This document shows positions 10,717-18,385 of a stretch of DNA of 64,000 nt, piece by piece. Source of the DNA: Silanimonas sp021297925 (GTDB lineage Bacteria; Pseudomonadota; Gammaproteobacteria; Xanthomonadales; Xanthomonadaceae); NCBI GenBank assembly GCA_027532825.1, contig JAPZTL010000009.1:353198-417197 (forward strand), read 5' to 3'. The notes beneath the pieces are model-generated. The model did not search any database and was not told the DNA's origin. It saw nothing but the letters and a program-made list of their open reading frames with translations. Position 1 is the stretch's first letter; each line of letters opens with the position of its first letter. The position numbers were made by a program, and so were the translations under genes.

Positions 10717-10743
10717 GGAACGACCTCCTTCAGGACACGCACG

Positions 10744-10761
10744 CCCGGGCGGTCGCCCGGG
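10744..10761. repeat. Inverted repeat 1, CCCGGGCG stem
   Basis: Perfect 8-bp arms CCCGGGCG / CGCCCGGG separated by 2 nt, lying 28 bp upstream of the DUF465 ATG. Because it sits in the promoter/leader zone it could be an operator or an mRNA leader hairpin. It shares the GTCGCCCGG core with the repeat at 10819. Confidence 0.5.
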
Positions 10762-10818
10762 TCTCGGGGTGACGGCAGGGGTCAGGTCGGGAGGGCTGGC
10801 CGCCTCGGGCCGCGGCGG

Positions 10819-10839
10819 GTCGCCCGGGGACCGGGCGAC
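10819..10839. repeat. Inverted repeat 2, GTCGCCCGG stem
   Basis: Perfect 9-bp arms GTCGCCCGG / CCGGGCGAC with a GGA loop. The left arm repeats the right half of inverted repeat 1, so the two may be copies of one element. No T-run follows on either strand, which argues against a terminator. Confidence 0.5.
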
Positions 10840-10880
10840 AGGGCGGCGGGATGAGGTCAGCGGTCATCGGCCTGGCTCGG

Positions 10881-10905
10881 TTTCCCGGGAGAACCTCCCG
10901 GGAAA
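10881..10905. repeat. Inverted repeat 3, TTTCCCGGGAG stem
   Basis: Perfect 11-bp arms TTTCCCGGGAG / CTCCCGGGAAA with an AAC loop. The A/T-capped GC stem could act as a bidirectional terminator or an operator. No gene ends directly beside it, since the nearest (OmpA-like, minus strand) ends at 11032 and reads away. Confidence 0.5.
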
Positions 10906-11031
10906 TCGACGCTACGCCGGGCCCTGGGGGCCTTCAAGGGGTGGTCGCCGGAGTTAACGACCCCGTCACGACTTCGATGGCAAGCCCTCACGCGCGGCTA
11001 ACGGCCGAGCCCTGAGAGGCCGGGCCGCGGG

Positions 11032-12006
11032 TCAGCGGACGGTGATCTCGACGCGCCGATTCCGCCCCCGGCCCTCCTCCGTGCCGTTGTCGGCCACCGG
11101 ATCGGCCTCGCCACGACCGTCGGCACGGACGTCGACCCCGCCCTCGCGCAGGATCGCCGCGACCGCCTCGGCGCGCCGCTTCGACAGCGCGAGGTTCGCG
11201 GCTTCGGCGCCTTGGCTGTCGGTGAAGCCGAGGACCTCGACCGCGCGGCCCTTCAACTCCTGTCCGAGGCGGCGGAGGCTGGCATTCGCCTCGGTGGTCA
11301 GGGTGGCGCGTCCACTGGCGAAGGCGCTGCCGGCCAGCGTGTAGACCGTGGACGGCCCGACCTGCCGCGAGGGCGGCAGAGGCGCGTCGGCCGACAGCGC
11401 CTCGGCGACCAGCGAATTGGCGACCTCGGCCTCCTGCCGGGCCAGGTCGGCCTCGCGGGCGCGCGTCGCCGCGAGGCGGCGGGCCTGCTCGGCCTCGGCC
11501 TTGGCCTGCTCGGCGAGGGCGAAGGTCTCGGCGCGGGCGGTGCGCTCGGCCTCGGCCTCCTCGGCGAGGCGCGCGGCCTCTTCCTGGCGGGCCAGCGCCT
11601 GCGTGCGCAGGCGGTCGGCCTCGCGACGGGCCGACGCCGCCTCGCGGCGGCTGGCGTCGACCAGGATCAGGTCGCGCTCGCGGTCCAAGGCCTCCGACTG
11701 CGCCGCGAGGGCGTCGGCCTGCGCGGCCGCCTCGGCGGCGCGGACGCGCTGCTCGGCGATGAAGAGAAGACCGGGGCGCTGGCGGGACTTCGCCGCGCCC
11801 AGCGCCTCGATGGCCTGGGAGGCCTTCAGGCGTTCGACGTCGCCCATCCCCGCGAGCTGGTCGTCGGCCTCGAGGCGGAGCAGGCGGTCCTGCAGGCGGG
11901 CGACGTCGGGATCGACGTCCGCCGTGGCGGCGGAGGCAGCGGCTGGCGCGCCGAGCGTCAGGACGAGGGCGAGCGCGAGGGCGCGCGTCAATGGCATCGG
12001 GCGCAT
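11032..12006 (-). CDS. OmpA-family peptidoglycan-binding protein with long coiled coil
   Basis: A 324-aa exported protein. A Sec signal peptide (residues 1-27, ending ASAA) is followed by an Ala/Glu/Arg-rich helical region (about 30-205) predicted as coiled coil. The C-terminal OmpA domain (about 215-324) has the diaminopimelate-binding pattern GFTDSQGAEAANLALSKRRA and ends GRGRNRRVEITV. It likely tethers to peptidoglycan in the periplasm. It is preceded by a DUF4398 lipoprotein whose stop is 1 bp before its ATG; the pair commonly co-occurs in gammaproteobacteria. The start at 12006 gives a clean signal peptide; upstream codons in the frame are shadow sequence. Confidence 0.9.
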   Translation of the reverse strand: MRPMPLTRALALALVLTLGAPAAASAATADVDPDVARLQDRLLRLEADDQLAGMGDVERLKASQAIEALGAAKSRQRPGLLFIAEQRVRAAEAAAQADALAAQSEALDRERDLILVDASRREAASARREADRLRTQALARQEEAARLAEEAEAERTARAETFALAEQAKAEAEQARRLAATRAREADLARQEAEVANSLVAEALSADAPLPPSRQVGPSTVYTLAGSAFASGRATLTTEANASLRRLGQELKGRAVEVLGFTDSQGAEAANLALSKRRAEAVAAILREGGVDVRADGRGEADPVADNGTEEGRGRNRRVEITVR

Positions 12007-12007
12007 G

Positions 12008-12376
12008 TCAGTTGCCCTCCACGAGCAGACGGCGGCGCAGGTCGGCGTTGCGGGCGGCCTTGGAGTCGACCTCCTCGGCGAGGCCGGCACGTCGAGCTTC
12101 GGCGGCAGCGGCCGCGGCCGCGGCGGCGGCCTGCTGCGCCGCCGCAAGGGCGTCCTCGTTCCGCCCGCGGTCGGCGGCGTCGCGGGCGGCGGCGAGGCGG
12201 CGCCGGGCTTCCGCCAGCGCGTCGGCGGCCGGGCCGCGAGGCGAGAAGGTCTCGGCCTCGCGGATGCCGCGGTCGGCCGCGGCGAGCTGGGCCGTGGGCG
12301 GGGGAACGCTGGCGCAAGCCGCCAACAGGGCGGCGGCGGCGAGGGTGGCCAGGAGGCCGGGGCGGATCGGGGTCAT
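12008..12376 (-). CDS. DUF4398 lipoprotein
   Basis: A 122-aa small lipoprotein. The signal peptide ends with the lipobox LLAAC (Cys21). The mature part is almost pure Ala/Arg/Glu helix (ADALAEARRRLAAARDAADRG), matching DUF4398. It is probably anchored in the outer membrane and cotranscribed with the OmpA-like gene immediately downstream. The ATG at 12376 was chosen because it starts a normal lipoprotein signal peptide. No enzymatic motif is present; a structural envelope role is inferred. Confidence 0.82.
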   Translation of the reverse strand: MTPIRPGLLATLAAAALLAACASVPPPTAQLAAADRGIREAETFSPRGPAADALAEARRRLAAARDAADRGRNEDALAAAQQAAAAAAAAAAEARRAGLAEEVDSKAARNADLRRRLLVEGN

Positions 12377-12461
12377 GGGGACAGGTCGCTTTCGTTGGCG
12401 GAACGAGGCTATTCTCGAAACCCGCTCCCGGTAACGCAACGCCTGCGAGGACCTCCGCCCC

Positions 12462-13583
12462 ATGGACATCGGCTACTTCCTCAAGCTGATGACGGAGAAG
12501 AACGCCTCCGACATGTTCCTCACGACCGGCGCCCCGGTCTACATCAAGGTCGAGGGCAAGCTCTATCCGCTCGGCAACACCGGCCTTCCGGCGGGCATGG
12601 TCAAGAAGATCGCCTACTCGCTGATGGACGAGGGCCAGGTGCCCCAGTTCGAGCGCGACCTCGAATACAACATGGCGATCGCCGTGAAGGACGCGGGGCG
12701 CTTCCGCGTCAACGTCTTCAAGCAGCGCGGCGAGGTCGGCATGGTGATCCGCGCGATCAAGAGCGTGATCCCGAGCCTCGAGCAGCTGCAGCTGCCGCCG
12801 GTCCTCAAGGACATCATCATGGAGCCGCGCGGCCTCGTGCTCGTGGTGGGGTCCACCGGTTCGGGCAAGTCGACCGCGCTCGCCTCGATGATCGACTTCC
12901 GGAACTCGCATTCGACCGGGCACATCCTGACCATCGAGGACCCGATCGAGTTCCTCCACTCGCACAAGAAATCCATCGTCAACCAGCGCGAGGTCGGCCT
13001 CGACACCCACGCCTTCCACAACGCGCTGAAGAACGCGATGCGCGAAGCGCCGGACGTCATCCTGATCGGCGAGATCCTCGATGCCGTGACCATGGAATCG
13101 GCCATCGCCTTCGCCGAGACCGGCCACCTCTGCCTCGCGACGCTGCACTCGAACAACGCGGACCAGACCCTGGAGCGCATCCTCAACTTCTTCCCCGAGG
13201 CGGCGCACAAGAACATCCTGATGAACCTGGCCCTGAACCTGAAGGCGGTCGTCTCGCTGCGCCTCGTGATCGGCAGGGACGGCAAGCGGATGCCCGCCTC
13301 CGAGATCCTGATCAACACGCCGATGATCCGGGACCTGGTCCGCCGCGGCCAGATCCACGAGGTCAAGGAGGCGATGGAGAAGTCGCTGGAATCCGGCATG
13401 CACACCTTCGACCAGTCGCTGTTCAGGCTCTACAAGGAAGGGCGCATCGACCTCGAGGAAGCCCTGCGCAAGGCCGATTCGCGCGACGGGCTCGCGCTGC
13501 GCATCCGCCTGTCGGAAGGCGCGTCGGCGGAACACGACCCCTACGCCGACGTGTTCGGCAACACCGGCGGCGGCTTCGCCTGA
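12462..13583 (+). CDS. pilU: Type IV pilus retraction ATPase PilU
   Basis: A 373-aa hexameric secretion-type ATPase that powers pilus retraction at the inner membrane. Motifs are Walker A GSTGSGKST (residues about 130-138), the Asp box LTIEDPIEF, the Walker B region DVILIGEILD, and the His box CLATLHSNNADQT. The EILD signature and the 40-odd extra residues after the core point to PilU rather than PilT, which has EMRD and is shorter. No pilT or other pilus gene is adjacent, although pilT-pilU pairs are common. It is divergent from the DUF4398/OmpA pair. Its stop abuts the convergent maiA stop. Confidence 0.92.
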   Translation: MDIGYFLKLMTEKNASDMFLTTGAPVYIKVEGKLYPLGNTGLPAGMVKKIAYSLMDEGQVPQFERDLEYNMAIAVKDAGRFRVNVFKQRGEVGMVIRAIKSVIPSLEQLQLPPVLKDIIMEPRGLVLVVGSTGSGKSTALASMIDFRNSHSTGHILTIEDPIEFLHSHKKSIVNQREVGLDTHAFHNALKNAMREAPDVILIGEILDAVTMESAIAFAETGHLCLATLHSNNADQTLERILNFFPEAAHKNILMNLALNLKAVVSLRLVIGRDGKRMPASEILINTPMIRDLVRRGQIHEVKEAMEKSLESGMHTFDQSLFRLYKEGRIDLEEALRKADSRDGLALRIRLSEGASAEHDPYADVFGNTGGGFA

Positions 13584-14252
13584 TCAGCCGGGCGGCGGCC
13601 CGTCCGGCTGCGCCTCGGGCGCGGCGGCTCGGAAGGCCTCGAGCCCCAGCGCGTTGCCCTCGACGCGCCGGACCGTCGGGTACGGGGCGAGGTCGAGGCC
13701 GAAGCGCCGCGCGTTGTAGAGCTGGGGCACGAGCAGGCAATCCGCCATCGTCGGTGCATCCCCCTCGCAGAACGACCCGGTCGACGGGTTGTCGGCCAGC
13801 AGTTGCTCGATCGCCTCGAAGCCGAGGGCCAGCCAGTGGCGGATCCACGCCTCGCGCTGCTCCGGCGTGGCCTTGAACTCGCGCTCGAGGTACTGGAGCA
13901 CGCGCAGGTTGCCGAGAGGATGCATGTCGCAGGCGATGACCTGCGACAGCCCCCTGACCCGTGCCCGTTCCCGGGCGGTCGCCGGCAGCAGCGGTTCGTC
14001 GGGGAAGGTTTCGTCGAGGTACTCGATGATCGCCATCGACTGGCGGATGAGGCGCTGCCCGTGCTGCAGGGTGGGCACGAGGCCCTGCGGGTTCACGCGC
14101 CGGAACCCCGGGGCGTGCTGCTCGCCGCCGTCGCGGACCAGGTGCACCGGCACCTGCTGGACGTCGAGGCCCTTCAGGTTCAGCGCGATCCGGACGCGGT
14201 AGGCGGCGCTGGACCGCCAGTAGGAGTAGAGCCTCAAGCCGCCGTTCGCCAT
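13584..14252 (-). CDS. maiA: Maleylacetoacetate isomerase (zeta-class GST)
   Basis: A 222-aa glutathione transferase that isomerises maleylacetoacetate to fumarylacetoacetate in tyrosine breakdown. The N-terminal thioredoxin fold carries the family motif WRSSAAYRVRIALN and NPQGLVPTL. The C-terminal all-helical domain contains PTMADCLLVPQLYNARRF. Last gene of the homogentisate operon, 73 bp after the fumarylacetoacetase gene. Its stop codon directly abuts the stop of pilU on the other strand, so the two transcripts converge with no spacer. Confidence 0.92.
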   Translation of the reverse strand: MANGGLRLYSYWRSSAAYRVRIALNLKGLDVQQVPVHLVRDGGEQHAPGFRRVNPQGLVPTLQHGQRLIRQSMAIIEYLDETFPDEPLLPATARERARVRGLSQVIACDMHPLGNLRVLQYLEREFKATPEQREAWIRHWLALGFEAIEQLLADNPSTGSFCEGDAPTMADCLLVPQLYNARRFGLDLAPYPTVRRVEGNALGLEAFRAAAPEAQPDGPPPG

Positions 14253-14325
14253 GACCTCGCCCTCCCGGAGCGGATGCCGGTCACGCTACACCCGCGGCGC
14301 GGCCGGCACCACGCCCCGGGCCCGG

Positions 14326-15324
14326 TCAGCGCAGCGTCTCGATGCGCTGCTCGATGGCGCCGAAGATCGTGCGCCCCTCGGCGTCCAGCATCTCGATGCG
14401 CACCACGTCGCCGAACGACATGAAGGGCGTCGAGGGCTTGCCGTCACGCAGCGTCTCGATGGTGCGTTGCTCGGCGAAGCAGCTCGCGCCCCGGTCGGTT
14501 CTTTCGTTCGCGACGGTGCCCGACCCGACGATCGTGCCGGCGGAGAGCGGGCGCGTCTTGGCGGCGTGGGCCACGAGCTGGGCGAAGTCGAACTGCATGT
14601 CCTCGCCGGCCTCCGGCGCGCCGAACCACTCGCCGTTGATGTGGGTGAGCAGCGGGCGGTGCACCTTGTTGTCGCGCCAGGCGTCGCCCAGCTCATCCGG
14701 GGTGACGAACACCGGGCTCAGGGCCGAACGCGGCTTGCTCTGGAGGAAGCCGAAGCCCTTGGCGAGCTCGTTCGGAATGAGGTTGCGCAAGCTCACGTCG
14801 TTGACCAGCCCGACGAGCTGGATGTGCTCGGCGGCATCCTCGGCCGACACGCCGTGCGGCACGTCGTCGGTGACGATCACGACCTCGGCCTCGAGGTCGA
14901 TGCCGTAGGCCTCGTCGCGCACGAGCACCGGGTCGCGAGGGCCGTAGAAGCCGGCGCTGACCGCCTGGTACATGAGCGGGTCGGTGTAGAAGCTCTCCGG
15001 CACCTCGGCGCCGCGGGCGCGGCGGACGCGCTCGACGTGCGGCAGGTAGGCCGAGCCGTCGACGAACTCGTAGGCGCGCGGCAGCGGCGCGGCCAGCGCG
15101 GCCATGTCGAGGGCGAACACCTCCTGCCCGTCGATGGTCTGCGCATTCGAGCCGTTGAGGGCCTCCGACACGCCGTTGAGGCGCGGCGCGGTGTTCGACC
15201 AGTCCTCCAGCGCGCGCTGCAGCGTCGGCGCGATGTGCGGCGCGCGGACGGCGCGGGCGAGGTCGCGGGAGACGACGATCAGCGTGCCGTCGCGGCCGCC
15301 TTCCTTGAGGGATCCGAGTTTCAT
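14326..15324 (-). CDS. Fumarylacetoacetate hydrolase family protein
   Basis: A 332-aa FAH-family enzyme expected to split fumarylacetoacetate into fumarate and acetoacetate. The N-terminal cap (MKLGSLKEGGRDGTLIVVS) matches the two-domain bacterial type. The catalytic part begins near residue 110 with the metal ligand stretch YGIDLEAEVVIVTDDVP and continues with NDVSLRN and GSGTVANE. The ATG at 15324 overlaps the hmgA stop (ATGA), indicating translational coupling. The operon position between hmgA and maiA supports the assignment. Confidence 0.92.
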   Translation of the reverse strand: MKLGSLKEGGRDGTLIVVSRDLARAVRAPHIAPTLQRALEDWSNTAPRLNGVSEALNGSNAQTIDGQEVFALDMAALAAPLPRAYEFVDGSAYLPHVERVRRARGAEVPESFYTDPLMYQAVSAGFYGPRDPVLVRDEAYGIDLEAEVVIVTDDVPHGVSAEDAAEHIQLVGLVNDVSLRNLIPNELAKGFGFLQSKPRSALSPVFVTPDELGDAWRDNKVHRPLLTHINGEWFGAPEAGEDMQFDFAQLVAHAAKTRPLSAGTIVGSGTVANERTDRGASCFAEQRTIETLRDGKPSTPFMSFGDVVRIEMLDAEGRTIFGAIEQRIETLR

Positions 15325-16616
15325 CGCTTGTCCTGGTTGAAGTGCTTCTTCAGGCCCTGCCAACAGGCCACGTAGTTCCGCTGGCGATGGGCCGCGGCGA
15401 CGGCTTGGGCCGTGGGGCGCAGCACCGCGCGCGACTCGAACATGAAGGCCATCGTGTCACGGATGTAGTGCGGCTTGGAGGTGTCGGCCACGCTGGCCTT
15501 CTCGAACGTCTCGGCGTCCGGCCCATGCCCGGTGAAGCTGTTGTGCAGCGAGGCCCCGCCCGGCACGAAGCCGTCGGCCTTGGCGTCGTAGGCGCCGTGC
15601 ACGAGGCCCATGAACTCGCTGGCCACGTTGCGGTGGAACCACGGTGGCCGGAAGGTGTCCTCCATCGCCAGGATGCGCGGCGGGAAGATCACGAAATCCA
15701 TGTTGCCGACGCCCGGCGTGTCGCTCGGCGAGGTGAGCACGAGGAAGATGCTCGGGTCCGGGTGGTCGTAGCTGATCGAGCCGATGGTGTTGAAGCGGCG
15801 CAGGTCGTACTTGCAGGGCACGTGGTTGCCGTGCCACGCCACCACGTCCAGCGGCGAATGGCCGATCGCGGCGCACCACAGCCGGCCGTCGAACTTCGCT
15901 ACCAGCTCGAAGTCGCCTTCCACGTCCTCCCAGGCCGCCACCGGCGCGAGGAAATCGCGCGGGTTGGCGAGCCCGTTGCTGCCGATCGGGCCGAGGTCGG
16001 GCAGGCGCAGGCCGGCGCCGAGGTTTTCGCACACGTAGCCACGGGCCTCGCCATCGGGCAGGTCCACCGCGAAGCGGATGCCGCGCGGGATCAGCGCGAT
16101 CTCCTGCGGCTCGACGTCGAGCACGCCGAACTCGGTGCGGATCGTGAGGCGGCCCTGCTGCGGCACGACCAGCAGCTCGCCGTCGGCGTCGTAGAAGTAG
16201 CGGCCCTGCATCGAGCGGTTGGCGGCGTACAGGTGGATGCCCAGGCCCGCGCCCGTGCCCGGGCCGCCGTTGCCGGCCATGGTGTACAGGCCGTCGAGGA
16301 AGTCGGTGGGTGCCGTCGGCGCGGGCAACGGGTTCCAGCGCATCTGCTCCGGCGAGACCGGGCCGTCGCCAAAGACGTTGTGGAACGCGCCCTCGGGCAT
16401 CAGCTCGAACGGCCCGTGCATGGCGCTCGGACGGATGCGGTAGAGCCAGCTTCGGCGGTTCTGGTGGCGCGGCGCGGTGAAGGCCGTGCCGGAGAGCTGC
16501 TCGGCGTAGAGGCCGTAGGGGCAGCGCTGCGGCGAGTTACGGCCGACGGGCAGCGCGCCCGGCAGGGCCTCGCTGGCGAATTCATTGCCGAAGCCGGACT
16601 GGTAGGCGAGCGTCAT
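15321..16616 (-). CDS. hmgA: Homogentisate 1,2-dioxygenase
   Basis: A 431-aa non-heme iron dioxygenase that opens the ring of homogentisate to maleylacetoacetate. Family hallmarks are YQSGFGNEFASEA at the N-terminus, TAFTAPRHQNRRSWLYRI, VAWHGNHVPCKYDL, and the iron-site region FRPPWFHRNVASEFMGLVHG followed by LHNSFTGHGPD. Length is typical. The ATG at 16616 has a GAGGGC ribosome binding site and lies 10 bp downstream of the hppD stop. It overlaps the next gene by 4 bp. Confidence 0.96.
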   Translation of the reverse strand: MTLAYQSGFGNEFASEALPGALPVGRNSPQRCPYGLYAEQLSGTAFTAPRHQNRRSWLYRIRPSAMHGPFELMPEGAFHNVFGDGPVSPEQMRWNPLPAPTAPTDFLDGLYTMAGNGGPGTGAGLGIHLYAANRSMQGRYFYDADGELLVVPQQGRLTIRTEFGVLDVEPQEIALIPRGIRFAVDLPDGEARGYVCENLGAGLRLPDLGPIGSNGLANPRDFLAPVAAWEDVEGDFELVAKFDGRLWCAAIGHSPLDVVAWHGNHVPCKYDLRRFNTIGSISYDHPDPSIFLVLTSPSDTPGVGNMDFVIFPPRILAMEDTFRPPWFHRNVASEFMGLVHGAYDAKADGFVPGGASLHNSFTGHGPDAETFEKASVADTSKPHYIRDTMAFMFESRAVLRPTAQAVAAAHRQRNYVACWQGLKKHFNQDKR

Positions 16617-16626
16617 GGCTGCGCCC

Positions 16627-17730
16627 TCAGAGCACGCCGCGACGCATCTGGTCGCGCTCGATGCTCTCGAACAGGGCCTGGAAGTTGCCCTCACCGAAGC
16701 CTTCGTTGCCCTTGCGCTGGATGATCTCGAAGAAGATCGGGCCGATCGCGTTCTGCGTGAAGATCTGCAGCAGCTTGCGCGACTTCGTCTCTGGGTCGGC
16801 GTCGATCAGGATCTTGTTCTTCGCCAGGCGGGCCACGTCCTCGCCATGGTTCGGGATGCGCGCGTCGATCACCTCGAAGTAGGTGTCCGGCGTGTTCAGG
16901 AACTCGAGGCCCTGCGCGCGCATGGCTTCGACGGTGGCGTAGATGTCGTCGGTGAAGCAGGCGATGTGCTGGATGCCCTCGCCGTGGTACGCGTCGAGGT
17001 ACTCGTTGATCTGCGACTTCGGGTCCGACGACTCGTTGAGCGGGATGCGGACGATGCCGTCCGGCGCAGTCATGGCCTTCGAGACCAGGCCGGTCTTCGC
17101 GCCCTTGATGTCGAAGTAGCGGATTTCGCGGAAGTTGAACAGCTTCTCGTAGTAATCCGACCACTTCTGCATGTTGCCGAAGTAGAGGTTGTGCGTGAGG
17201 TGGTCGATGAAGGTCAGGCCGAAGCCGACCGGGTTCGGGTCCACGCCCGGGATCGCCACGTAGTCGCGGTAGATGCGGTCGACGCTGCCGTAGTCGTCGA
17301 CGAGGTAGAGCATGCAGCCGCCGATGCCTTGGATGACCGGGCGGTCGATGGCCTTGGTGGCCTCGCGGGCGACGTGCTCGCCGCCGGCGGCCAGCGCCGC
17401 GGCCTGCACCTCGTGCGCGTTCTTCTGGAAGCGGATGGCGAAGCCGCAGGCCGAGGGGCCGTGGACCCTGGCGAAGTCGGCCGCGAAACCGTCCGGCTCC
17501 TCGTTGACGAGGAAATGCACGCCACCCTGCTTGTAGAGCGTGATCGCGCGGTGGCGATGGCGGCGCACCGCGGTGAAGCCCATGGACCGGAAGTAATCGT
17601 GGAGCGCGCCGCCCTGCCCTGCGGGCGCGGCGAACTCGACGAACTCGAAACCATCGATGCCCATCGGGTTCTCGAACGTGGTGACGTCCATCCCGAGGTT
17701 CTTGGGCGCCGTTGCGGCGGTGGCGTTCAT
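16627..17730 (-). CDS. hppD: 4-hydroxyphenylpyruvate dioxygenase
   Basis: A 367-aa two-domain VOC-fold iron enzyme converting 4-hydroxyphenylpyruvate to homogentisate. The iron-binding C-terminal domain shows the ligand regions FIDHLTHNLY (His), GIQHIACFTDDI (His) and IFFEIIQR (Glu). The ATG at 17730 has a GGAG six bases upstream; an in-frame ATG at 17742 would add four residues. First gene of the hppD-hmgA-fahA-maiA operon. It is transcribed divergently from a MarR-type gene across a 123-bp spacer containing two inverted repeats. Confidence 0.95.
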   Translation of the reverse strand: MNATAATAPKNLGMDVTTFENPMGIDGFEFVEFAAPAGQGGALHDYFRSMGFTAVRRHRHRAITLYKQGGVHFLVNEEPDGFAADFARVHGPSACGFAIRFQKNAHEVQAAALAAGGEHVAREATKAIDRPVIQGIGGCMLYLVDDYGSVDRIYRDYVAIPGVDPNPVGFGLTFIDHLTHNLYFGNMQKWSDYYEKLFNFREIRYFDIKGAKTGLVSKAMTAPDGIVRIPLNESSDPKSQINEYLDAYHGEGIQHIACFTDDIYATVEAMRAQGLEFLNTPDTYFEVIDARIPNHGEDVARLAKNKILIDADPETKSRKLLQIFTQNAIGPIFFEIIQRKGNEGFGEGNFQALFESIERDQMRRGVL

Positions 17731-17788
17731 GGCATGCTCCATGGGCGGGGCGGTGGTGGCGCGGAGTTCGCCATCGTCCAAGGGGACG

Positions 17789-17822
17789 ACGGTCCGAGGA
17801 CCGTTATAGTTTCGGCTGAAAC
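17789..17822. promoter_or_regulatory. Candidate operators between hppD and the MarR gene
   Basis: Two inverted repeats lie side by side in the divergent promoter region. ACGGTCC-GA-GGACCGT (17789-17804) is a perfect 7-bp dyad. GTTTC-GGCT-GAAAC (17809-17822) is a 5-bp dyad. MarR-family dimers normally bind such short palindromes, so these are plausible sites for the adjacent regulator. The identification is by position and symmetry only. Confidence 0.5.
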
Positions 17823-17853
17823 CAAACGCAACTTTTGCGGCGCCGCACCATCC

Positions 17854-18294
17854 ATGCTCGATCTGGAACGCTTTCTGCCCTACCGGCTGTCGGTGCTGTC
17901 GAACCGGATCAGCTCGGACATCGCCCGTCTCTACGACAAGCGCTACGGGCTCAGCATCCCCGAGTGGCGGGTCATCGCCGTGCTCGCCAAACGCCCCGGC
18001 CTGTCGGCCACGGAGGTCGCCCACCGCACCGCCATGGACAAGGTCGCGGTGAGCCGGGCGGTGTCGGCCCTGCTGGACGACGGGCGGATCCAGCGCGACA
18101 TGGACGATGACGACCGGCGCCGCAGCGTGCTGCGCCTGTCCGATGCGGGCCGCGCCATCTACGCGGAAGTCGCCCCGCAGGCCATGGCCTACGAGCAGCG
18201 ACTGCTCGACGCCCTGAAGCCCGACGAGCGCCAGGCGCTCGACCGGCTGCTGGCGCGCATGGAGCAATGGACGGAGCGTGCCGGGCGGGACTGA
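17854..18294 (+). CDS. MarR-family transcriptional regulator of the homogentisate operon
   Basis: A 146-aa winged-helix regulator. The central MarR fold is clear: IPEWRVIAVLAKRPGLSATE (helices 2-3), recognition helix region MDKVAVSRAVSALLD, and the wing with DDDDRRRSVLRLSDAG. It is divergent from hppD, so it probably represses tyrosine/homogentisate catabolism and responds to a pathway aromatic such as homogentisate or phenylpyruvate. The ligand is inference. The ATG at 17854 gives a normal short N-terminal helix. It is followed by a strong terminator. Confidence 0.9.
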   Translation: MLDLERFLPYRLSVLSNRISSDIARLYDKRYGLSIPEWRVIAVLAKRPGLSATEVAHRTAMDKVAVSRAVSALLDDGRIQRDMDDDDRRRSVLRLSDAGRAIYAEVAPQAMAYEQRLLDALKPDERQALDRLLARMEQWTERAGRD

Positions 18295-18333
18295 CCAAGC
18301 CGCTCGGCGGCGGCCCGCGCAGCCCCCGAACAA

Positions 18334-18363
18334 ACGACGGCCCGGATCGCTCCGGGCCGTCGT
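18334..18363. terminator. Bidirectional terminator between MarR and POT genes
   Basis: A perfect 13-bp stem (ACGACGGCCCGGA / TCCGGGCCGTCGT) with a TCGC loop, flanked by AAAC on the left and CGTTT on the right. It sits between two convergent genes (17854-18294 plus; 18386-19897 minus) and suits termination of both. Confidence 0.8.
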
Positions 18364-18385
18364 CGTTTCCGGGGTTGCCCGGCGC

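Larger units (their letters stand above)
10717..11031. other. Gene-free 315-bp stretch with three hairpins
   Basis: No convincing ORF was found on either strand. The stretch separates the start of the DUF465 gene from the end of the OmpA-like gene. It contains three separate perfect inverted repeats (listed individually). The promoter for the DUF465 gene must lie in its left part, but I could not single out a sigma-70 motif. Confidence 0.6.

Noticed and set aside
10744..10905. CRISPR-like repeats
   Set aside because: The three hairpins differ in sequence and spacing, and there are no unique spacers or cas genes.
13581..13586. Possible readthrough or fusion at the pilU/maiA junction
   Set aside because: TGATCA is simply two stop codons back to back on opposite strands; both genes are complete.
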